Source of the DNA: Cytophagales bacterium
GTDB taxonomy: Bacteria > Bacteroidota > Bacteroidia > Cytophagales > Thermoflexibacteraceae
Reading direction: 5' to 3'
Assembly: GCA_004294445.1 (NCBI GenBank)
Contig: REAZ01000037.1
Location: forward strand, 1-33,525
Length of the DNA: 33,525 nt
A program made the position numbers and the translations under genes. Shown piece after piece: positions 1 through 6,142 of this stretch (its first letter is position 1; each line of letters starts with the position of its first letter). The notes under the pieces were generated by a model, which worked only from the letters and a program-made list of their open reading frames with translations, was not told where the DNA came from and made no database searches.

Positions 1-405
1 AAGTCGCCTTTTTGCTAGTCGGTTTTCTCAGGCGTTCCAAGACCATGAGCAAGACCGTTTGGGACAAATCAAAGCTAAGTTTATGCTTCTTTTGTAAGCT
101 ATAAAACAACTTATCTAATTTATACTCTTTGAATAATTTATTGAAAATCAAGTAATAACCATAGCGTTGCACGCCGCATTGTAACGACCTTCCTCTATCA
201 TTTCAAGGGCAAGTAAATCTTCTATATTTCCGCCCCCCGCTTGGTAGAGCTTCTTACCAATATTTTGCAAAGCCTCTGGGGTATAATCTTCTACCTTGCC
301 AAGATTGAACAAGATATTTTGAGTAATCTTTTTGCCTTCCCTAACAGCTTCCACGATTCTCAAATAAGTGCCAGAGGGCTTTCGCTCCTTACGTAAATAA
401 GCCAT
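1..405 (-). pseudogene. Transposase 5' part (IS1634/IS4-superfamily type), frameshifted and running off the window
   Basis: The first reading frame starts at the ATG at 405 and gives 85 residues beginning MAYLRKERKPSGTYLRIVEA, with a NLGKVEDYTPEALQNIGKKL segment typical of the N-terminus of DDE transposases of the IS1634 type. It stops at 148. A second minus-strand frame picks up at once and reads YGYYLIFNKLFKEYKLDKLF and then SFDLSQTVLLMVLERLRKPT up to base 1, which is how such transposases continue. The first frame ends RYNAACNAMVIT, so an insertion of about 13 bases or a similar indel after RYN seems to have broken the gene. The rest, including the catalytic DDE residues, lies outside the window. 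The element is therefore probably inactive, unless programmed frameshifting is used, which I consider unlikely here. Family assignment is from remembered family resemblance, not a search. Confidence 0.8.
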
Positions 406-560
406 ATTGTATCAAAAATAATGAATGGGGAAAAGATAGGAAATAAAAATGAATAATTCAAATCATGCTTTCCCACTACACTTTTTTGTGCTAAAAAATA
501 AAAAACAACCTTAAAACCGCTTAAAACAACGATTTCTCAAAAAATTTAACAAATGCGTGT

Positions 561-752
561 CAAACTCAAGAAGAAATAGGCTATGCCAAAGACTCTACGG
601 AGTTCCTGCACACCGAATATGCCCTACTCATAGACAAAAAAGGCAGAATAAGAGGTATTTACAACGCTACCTTGCAGGTAGAAATCGGGAAAATAATAGG
701 AGATATTATCTGCGAATTATTGGCAAAAACTATTGTATCCGCCGTTGTCTGA
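561..752 (+). pseudogene. 3' remnant of a SCO1/SenC/PrrC-family copper chaperone gene
   Basis: Frame 3 reads without a stop from about 525 to the TGA at 750-752. It contains EFLHTEYALLIDKKGRIRGI followed by a YNAT turn and an EIGKIIGDI helix. This matches the last third of SCO1/SenC proteins, in which the histidine of the HTxY segment is the third copper ligand and KxGRIRGxYxGT is the conserved strand-turn. The upstream thioredoxin-fold half with the CxxxC copper motif is absent and there is no credible in-frame start, so this is a decayed or IS-truncated fragment. It lies just upstream of the broken transposase, which suggests that the insertion separated it from its 5' half; that half could lie beyond base 1. 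The intact family helps assemble the CuA site of cytochrome c oxidase. Confidence 0.72.
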
Positions 753-766
753 TTCCCTCGGACAAC
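744..766. repeat. Dispersed hairpin, copy 1 (likely terminator)
   Basis: Arms GTTGTCTGA (744-752) and TCGGACAAC (758-766) pair over 9 bp with one G-T wobble around a 5-base loop. The right arm belongs to the 13-mer CTCGGACAACTCA (757-769), which recurs exactly at 6133-6145. The left arm carries the stop of the SCO remnant; the bases after the right arm carry the lipB stop (767-769). Confidence 0.65.
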
Positions 767-1480
767 TCAGTGAGTAATTTCCAATTCAAATAATTGTATC
801 ATTTTTTGTAGCAAAATATCTTCTAATTCTTTCATATCTATCTCTTTGCCAAGTTCTTTGGCTACTGAGGTTACTGCCTTGTCGGAGATGCCACAAGGGA
901 CGATGTTATCGAAGTAGCTTAGGTCTGTATTTACATTGAGGGCAAAGCCGTGCATCGTTACCCATCGGCTTGCTCTCACGCCTATCGCTGCTATTTTTCT
1001 TGGTTGCTCCTGCTTTTCATGGTCGAGCCATACGCCTGTGAGTTTTTCTATTCTGCCTGCATTGATGTTATATTCGGCAAGGGTTAAAATAATGGCTTCC
1101 TCGATTCCTCTGAGGTATTTGCCGATGTCTGTAAAAAAATTGTCCAAGTCAAAGATAGGATAACCGACCAACTGCCCAAAGCCATGATAGGTAATATCTC
1201 CTCCCCTATTTATGGGGAAATAGTCTATGTTTTTTTGGGCTAATTCAGTTTCGGAGAGTAGTAAGTTTTTTATGTCGCCGCTTTTCCCTAAGGTATAGAC
1301 GTGGGGGTGCTGGCAGAATATAAGATAGTTTGAAGTGTGGAGTGTGGGGTTTGGAGGTTGTTGATTTCTGATGGCTATTTTTTGGGCTATAACTTCTTGA
1401 AATAGTAGTTCTTGCCTTTCCCATGCAGTTTTGTAGGGAACGGTTCCCCAATGTTGGAATATGGTTTTTTTGTTTTTCAT
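767..1480 (-). CDS. lipB: Octanoyl-[acyl-carrier-protein]:protein N-octanoyltransferase LipB
   Basis: LipB moves the octanoyl group from acyl carrier protein to lipoyl domains of 2-oxoacid dehydrogenases and GcvH, the first step of endogenous lipoate synthesis in the cytoplasm. The 237-residue product has the full family signature: RGGDITYHGFGQLVGYPI at about 92-109, the lysine of KIAAIGVR (K162), TMHGFALNV at about 175-183 and the acyl-carrying cysteine in NIVPCGISD (C196). The family is usually 210-240 residues, so the gene looks complete. The ATG at 1480 is preceded by a -7 element at 1504-1511. No lipA is adjacent, so lipoate synthesis is split over the genome. The stop codon lies inside the flank of the dispersed hairpin at 744-769, which probably ends its transcript. 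Confidence 0.96.
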   Translation of the reverse strand: MKNKKTIFQHWGTVPYKTAWERQELLFQEVIAQKIAIRNQQPPNPTLHTSNYLIFCQHPHVYTLGKSGDIKNLLLSETELAQKNIDYFPINRGGDITYHGFGQLVGYPIFDLDNFFTDIGKYLRGIEEAIILTLAEYNINAGRIEKLTGVWLDHEKQEQPRKIAAIGVRASRWVTMHGFALNVNTDLSYFDNIVPCGISDKAVTSVAKELGKEIDMKELEDILLQKMIQLFELEITH

Positions 1481-1503
1481 GAGGAAATGGAAAGATTTTA
1501 GAA

Positions 1504-1511
1504 CAAAGATA
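1504..1511 (-). promoter_or_regulatory. Putative lipB -7 promoter element
   Basis: The minus strand reads TATCTTTG, an exact match to the Bacteroidota -7 consensus TAnnTTTG, 24 bases upstream of the lipB ATG. A TTG candidate for the -33 box lies at 1536-1538 on the same strand, at a rather long spacing. Confidence 0.55.
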
Positions 1512-1654
1512 AAAAAAATATAAACTATTTTTTAGCAAGCCTTTTGCTTTTTCTCCTACTTTGTTGGAAATAGAATAATTTTTGCTAATTTAACATTGGC
1601 ATCATCAATAATATAGCCCCATTTTCGGAATACACTTTAGCAATAGATAGACAC

Positions 1655-4600
1655 ATGAAATATTTATACATTATTTGTTTTTTCTTCTTTATTCTCCGCC
1701 ATGCTTCTGCTCAGGAAGAGGGTGTTATTACTATCGATGATGGTGCTGCGGTTTCCAATGATTACGAAGGGAAAGTAACCCTTAAGCTATTTGCAAGGGG
1801 GGCGGTGCAGATGCAGGTGAGTAATAACGGTAGTTTTATTGGAGCAAGATGGCAGGCTTTTTCACCACGAATAGCGTGGAAACTTATCAATGAGGAGGGC
1901 ATCAAGACTGTGTATGCCAAGTTCAGAGATTCAGAGAATAATTTGATAGCTTCGGTAGAGGCATCTATAGAGTTGGATAGGCAAGCCCCTACCAACCTAA
2001 GTCTGATGATAGATAGTGCAAAAAAAATTACAAATATCAAAGACCGCATTGTGAAATTAGACATTGGAGCGGAGGGGGCTGTGCAGATGCAGGTGAGCAG
2101 TAGGAAAGATTTTGCGGGCGCACTTTGGATACCTTTCACCAAGCAAAAAATGTGGCAATTACCCGGATTAGATGGGATAAAGTTTGTGTATATCCGTTTC
2201 ATGGACAATGCGGGTAATATTTCGGACGTGATAGAATCGAGTATTATTCTCGACCGCCTGCCCCCTATGCAGCCAAGAGTGGTCATTAATAACGGCGAAA
2301 CGTTTACGAACTCTCCCGAAGTAACCCTTTCACTGATGGTCAAAGATGCCTTTGAGGTACTTATTCAGGGCAATGCCAATTGGATTCCGTACACGCCTAC
2401 GCTCAAGTGGACTTTTGCCGATGCGAGCAATGGCGAAAAAGTAGTTCAGGTACGCTACAGAGATGAAATTGGCAATATCTCAGAACTTGCCTCCGACAAT
2501 ATTATTTTGGACATGGAAGCACCGATTCTGTCGCAAATAGCAGTGAATAATGGGAACAAATACACGCGAGAAAGCACAGTGCCGCTCAGAATATCGGCGA
2601 TAGGGGCAGCAAAAATGATGATAAGCAATCACGCAGACTACAAAGGAGCTAATTGGCAAAACTATAACAGCACTTTGGCAGGTTGGGACTTAGGAGATAC
2701 AGATGGCACAAAGATAGTCTATGCCAAATTCCAAGATTTGGCGGGCAACGAAACCGAAACTGTTTCGGGTGATGTGGTGCTTGATAGAATGGCTCCTAAG
2801 GCATTAAAACTTGAAATAATTATACAAAACGGCTCTTTGAACGAAGTAGAGCCTACAGTAAATCTCAAAATATATGCCGAAGATGCCAAATATATGATGC
2901 TAAGTAATACACCTACTTTTTATGGAGTCAGGTGGGAAAGTTACCGCAGCGAATACGAAGGCTGGAAACTCGAAAATAGCAATTTAGATGGGAATAAAAC
3001 AATTTACGCCAAGTTCAGAGACCAAGCAGGCAACACTTCGGAAAGCATTTCTGCCAATGTGCGTGTGGATAGAACAGGTCCTGTAGATTGCCAGCTCAAG
3101 ATAGATAGAGATGCGGAGTTTACCACAAACCGCGATAAAATGGTAACACTAAGCCTACAGGCAAGAGGAGCAACAGAAATGCTCATCAGCGAAGATACTT
3201 CTTTTACCGATGCGAAGTGGGTAGCTTACCAAACGAACCTTCAGTACCAACTAACGGGCGAGGACGGACTCAAGCAGGTATTTGCTAAGTTCAGAGATGA
3301 AGCAGGTAACGAATCGAAGCAGACAGCCTCAGACAAAATAGTCATGGATAGGGGCAGACCGTATGAAGGAGAAATCATCATCAACCGAGGCGACCTCATT
3401 ACCAATAACATAGATAAATCTGTTTTGTTGCATCTGAAGGCAAAGGACGCTACTAAAATGATGGTAGCTAACGACTCTACTTTCAAAGGAGCAAGGTGGC
3501 AGAGCTACTCCCCCGAAAATATCTCTTGGAACTTAGTTGGGGACGATGGTTTGAAGATAGTCTATGCCAAATTTATGGATAATTCTGGGAATGAGTCTTT
3601 GATTTATTACGACTCTATCAGCTTAGACCGCAAACCACCTATCAAAGGGAGTGTGAAAATTTTAGCGGAGAACACGCAAATAAATATACAAACGGTACAG
3701 TTAGCACTTTCGGCAGAAGGAGCAGACGAAATGATAATAGCCAATGACTTCAAATTTGCAACAGCCAAATGGGAAACCTATCGCCCCCAAAAGACGTGGA
3801 CGTTGGTAGGGGAAGATGGGATAAAAGCAGTGTTTGTCAAGTTTAGGAAAAAACCCATTATAGACAGAACTTTCAAAGAAAAACCCTTTGCTAATGAGTC
3901 TTCGGTAGTAGCAGATAAGATTGGCTTGGACACCAAAGCACCGCAAAATGGGAGTATTCGCATAGACAATAGTGCTAAATGCTGCACAGACATTAATAAG
4001 CACGTACTCGTCAGGCTCTCTACTGCCTCCGCCGAAGAAATGATGGTGAGCAACTTTGAGGACTTCAGGGATGCGAAATGGCAGCCGTACCAATTTTACC
4101 TACAAGATTGGGTATTAGATGGCGAAGATGGCGAGAAAAAAGTTTTTGCAAAATTTCGTGATAAAGCGGGCAACGAAAGCCAACCCGTTTCCGCCACTAT
4201 CCTATTAGACCGCCAAGAGCCTTATGACGTAGAGTTTACTATAGATAGCGGCAAAACTTGCACAAATAACATTAATCATAAAGTAAAGCTACAACTCAAA
4301 GCAACAGGAGCCGTGCAGATGGCAATAAGTAATACGCCAAGTATCAGCAATTTTGCGTGGGAAAACTATAAGGAAAGCAAGGAATGGGCTTTGGCGGGAA
4401 GAATCGGCGTGAAAACAATTTATGTGAAGTTCAAAGATGATGCAGGGAACGAATCCAAAACTATTTCGGCAATGATTATGCTCGATAACGAACCGCCAAA
4501 TGCAGGCACTATGCTCATCAATAACGGCAGGACGCTCACCAAAGATAGCAGAATAGCCCTTACTTTTAATGCCCGAAATGCAGATGAGATGCTCATTTCC

Positions 4601-4765
4601 AATACACCCGATTTCAAAAATGCAGAATGGGAAAATTATATTTCCTCAAAAGCATGGTATTTGGACGGAGGGGCAGGGCTGAAAAGAGTCTATGTAAAGT
4701 TTCGGGACAACTGCAAAAATGAATCTATTGTGGTTTCCAAAGAAATTACGCTGGTAACGGAGTAA
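1655..4765 (+). CDS. Secreted protein made of eleven Ig-like repeats
   Basis: This 1036-residue protein starts with a signal peptide (MKYLYIICFFFFILRHASA, cut near A19) and then consists of about eleven tandem repeats of roughly 85-95 residues. Each repeat follows the pattern I-NG-T, VTLxLxAxGAxxMxVSN, F-GAxWxxY, WxLxGxDGxKxVYAKFRD, AGNxS and LDRxxP. The pattern resembles bacterial Ig-like beta-sandwich repeats found in large surface proteins. I see no catalytic motif, no transmembrane anchor and no obvious type IX sorting domain; the last repeat ends directly at the stop. Repeat 3 (near residue 215) has lost the M-VSN core, and repeat 7 replaces the AGNES turn with an insertion around KKPIIDRTFKEKPF. 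The function is unknown; adhesion or a structural surface role is inference. It converges on the next gene with a 25-base gap. Confidence 0.85.
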   Translation: MKYLYIICFFFFILRHASAQEEGVITIDDGAAVSNDYEGKVTLKLFARGAVQMQVSNNGSFIGARWQAFSPRIAWKLINEEGIKTVYAKFRDSENNLIASVEASIELDRQAPTNLSLMIDSAKKITNIKDRIVKLDIGAEGAVQMQVSSRKDFAGALWIPFTKQKMWQLPGLDGIKFVYIRFMDNAGNISDVIESSIILDRLPPMQPRVVINNGETFTNSPEVTLSLMVKDAFEVLIQGNANWIPYTPTLKWTFADASNGEKVVQVRYRDEIGNISELASDNIILDMEAPILSQIAVNNGNKYTRESTVPLRISAIGAAKMMISNHADYKGANWQNYNSTLAGWDLGDTDGTKIVYAKFQDLAGNETETVSGDVVLDRMAPKALKLEIIIQNGSLNEVEPTVNLKIYAEDAKYMMLSNTPTFYGVRWESYRSEYEGWKLENSNLDGNKTIYAKFRDQAGNTSESISANVRVDRTGPVDCQLKIDRDAEFTTNRDKMVTLSLQARGATEMLISEDTSFTDAKWVAYQTNLQYQLTGEDGLKQVFAKFRDEAGNESKQTASDKIVMDRGRPYEGEIIINRGDLITNNIDKSVLLHLKAKDATKMMVANDSTFKGARWQSYSPENISWNLVGDDGLKIVYAKFMDNSGNESLIYYDSISLDRKPPIKGSVKILAENTQINIQTVQLALSAEGADEMIIANDFKFATAKWETYRPQKTWTLVGEDGIKAVFVKFRKKPIIDRTFKEKPFANESSVVADKIGLDTKAPQNGSIRIDNSAKCCTDINKHVLVRLSTASAEEMMVSNFEDFRDAKWQPYQFYLQDWVLDGEDGEKKVFAKFRDKAGNESQPVSATILLDRQEPYDVEFTIDSGKTCTNNINHKVKLQLKATGAVQMAISNTPSISNFAWENYKESKEWALAGRIGVKTIYVKFKDDAGNESKTISAMIMLDNEPPNAGTMLINNGRTLTKDSRIALTFNARNADEMLISNTPDFKNAEWENYISSKAWYLDGGAGLKRVYVKFRDNCKNESIVVSKEITLVTE

Positions 4766-4790
4766 GGTAAATATTTCTATAGCCTTTTCC

Positions 4791-5438
4791 CTAATCCAAT
4801 AATTTTGTTTCCAAAATCTCTTTAAATTTGCGTAAAATAGCGATAATTTGCAGCAAATCGGATGCTTGTGTACTATCAAAAGCAATGGAAACACAATAAT
4901 TTTTTTCTTCCATCACCACAAAATACCAAAACCTACCTACCACATAACAACCGTAAAGCGGTTTCCCGTTTTTATTTCTCTCTTGTGCTACCAAAAAAGC
5001 CTCTATTAATTGGGCTATGGGGTCGCCGTAGGGGTCTTTCTCTTTTTTATATTCCTGAAAGTGAAAGTAAGGAACTTTTACCAAGTCCAAAATTCCTTTT
5101 GCAATCATAAAATCGCTCTTAACCTTCAAAAAATGCCCTTCTATTTCGCCTTCTAAGGTTTTTTCATAATAGGTTCTAAACTTTTCGTTTGATCTGAGAT
5201 TCGCAAGGCTAATGACAAAAGCTATAAAATTCATTTTTAAATCTTCCTCATTCCAAGCACTCATATTTATCATTGCTTCTTGAAGAATAGTTTGAAAAAT
5301 ACTTTCCTCTACTTCGGTGAGTTGTAAGGTGGGAGTATCCAGCCATTCTTTGAGGAGTGGGTGGTTCTGAATCGTTTTCGTTAAGCCAAAAGTATCAATA
5401 AGTTCGGCTTCTGAATAGGATTTGGTTTTCTTTGCCAT
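4791..5438 (-). CDS. Uncharacterised protein with PD-(D/E)XK-nuclease-like motif
   Basis: The 215-residue soluble protein belongs to a family common in Cytophagales and Saprospiria, but I know no characterised member. A stretch at about 105-150 reads KSDFMIAKGILDLVKVPYFH then FQEYK, followed by DPYGDPIAQLIEAFLVAQE. D109 and the E129-x-K131 pair at the end of a hydrophobic strand fit the PD-(D/E)XK restriction-endonuclease-like fold, and the helix after it carries the conserved Q. The start of the gene (AKKTKSYSEAELIDTFGL) looks like a helical N-terminal domain. A nuclease or nucleic-acid role is inference from the motif only. The gene diverges from hslV, and its ATG at 5438 lies 20 bases from a perfect -7 element. 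It could also be a cargo-type or DUF protein without nuclease activity. Confidence 0.75.
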   Translation of the reverse strand: MAKKTKSYSEAELIDTFGLTKTIQNHPLLKEWLDTPTLQLTEVEESIFQTILQEAMINMSAWNEEDLKMNFIAFVISLANLRSNEKFRTYYEKTLEGEIEGHFLKVKSDFMIAKGILDLVKVPYFHFQEYKKEKDPYGDPIAQLIEAFLVAQERNKNGKPLYGCYVVGRFWYFVVMEEKNYCVSIAFDSTQASDLLQIIAILRKFKEILETKLLD

Positions 5439-5457
5439 AGTATTTTTTTATTTATGA

Positions 5458-5465
5458 CAAAGATA
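5458..5465 (-). promoter_or_regulatory. Putative -7 element for the PD-(D/E)XK-like gene
   Basis: TATCTTTG on the minus strand, 20 bases upstream of the ATG at 5438. The wider 11-mer TACTATCTTTG is repeated in opposite orientation at 5510-5520 before hslV, so the two promoters are mirror images. Confidence 0.6.
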
Positions 5466-5512
5466 GTATTTTTTTAAAGAAAAAGGAATCAAACTTTTGT
5501 AATTAATCTTAC

Positions 5513-5520
5513 TATCTTTG
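5513..5520 (+). promoter_or_regulatory. Putative hslV -7 promoter element
   Basis: TATCTTTG matches TAnnTTTG and lies 23 bases before the hslV ATG (5543). The only upstream TTG (5497-5499) is closer than the usual spacing, so the -33 box is uncertain. Confidence 0.6.
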
Positions 5521-5542
5521 CCCAAAATCAAAATACCAATTC

Positions 5543-6085
5543 ATGCAAGCAATCATTCATGCAACCACCGTACTCGGTGTGATTCATAACGGAGAAATCG
5601 TCATAGGAGCTGACGGACAGGCAACTATGGGAACAACAGTAGCCAAAGGAAATGTCCGCAAAATCAGAAAACTCATGGACGGCAAAATAGTAGCGGGCTT
5701 TGCGGGTGCTACTGCCGATGCTTTTACCCTCTTGGAAAGGTTCGAAGAAAAGCTAAATGCCTACGGTGGCAATTTGCGTAGGGCTGCCATCGAACTTGCA
5801 AAAGACTGGCGCACTGACCGCTTTTTGAGGCACTTAGAGGCTATGATTATTGTGGCAAATGCTACGGAAATGCTCATTATTTCGGGGTCGGGAGATGTGC
5901 TGGAGCCAGATACACAAGTAGCATCTATAGGTTCAGGTTCTATGTACGCACAGTCGGCGGCTTTAGCCCTGAAAGCACACGCTTCGCATCTTACTGCCGA
6001 GCAGATAGTCAGAGAATCACTTACTATAGCGGCTGATATTTGTATTTATACCAACCACAATTTCATTATCGAGAAAGTCAAATAA
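5543..6085 (+). CDS. hslV: ATP-dependent protease subunit HslV (ClpQ)
   Basis: HslV is the proteasome-like peptidase that forms a double hexamer capped by the HslU ATPase and degrades unfolded proteins in the cytoplasm. The 180-residue product shows TTVLGVIHNGEIVIGADGQA near the start, then KIVAGFAGATADAFTLLERFE, AKDWRTDRFLRHLEA and IGSGSMYAQSAALAL, all family hallmarks. The catalytic nucleophile should be the threonine exposed when the short leader MQAIIHA is removed (T8); E. coli HslV has only the initiator Met before this Thr. Length is normal. No hslU is next to it; in many bacteria hslV and hslU form an operon, so here the partner must be elsewhere. A hairpin right after the stop likely ends the transcript. 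Confidence 0.97.
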   Translation: MQAIIHATTVLGVIHNGEIVIGADGQATMGTTVAKGNVRKIRKLMDGKIVAGFAGATADAFTLLERFEEKLNAYGGNLRRAAIELAKDWRTDRFLRHLEAMIIVANATEMLIISGSGDVLEPDTQVASIGSGSMYAQSAALALKAHASHLTAEQIVRESLTIAADICIYTNHNFIIEKVK

Positions 6086-6114
6086 ATCATTCTCTTTCCA
6101 TTGCTTTGGGCTGC

Positions 6115-6142
6115 GTTGTCCGAGTGAGTCTGCTCGGACAAC
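6115..6142. terminator. Hairpin between convergent hslV and OmpA-type gene, dispersed hairpin copy 2
   Basis: Arms GTTGTCCGAG (6115-6124) and CTCGGACAAC (6133-6142) form a perfect 10-bp stem with an 8-base loop. There is no long T-run, so it may act as a processing or bidirectional terminator. The 13-mer at 6133-6145 is identical to that at 757-769, and its last three bases are the stop codon of the minus-strand gene, as at copy 1. Confidence 0.7.

Noticed and set aside
557..793. Plus-strand 78-residue frame from the ATG-like region at 557
   Set aside because: It overlaps the lipB stop and is out of frame with the SCO1 remnant, whose protein similarity is clear; its own translation has no family features.
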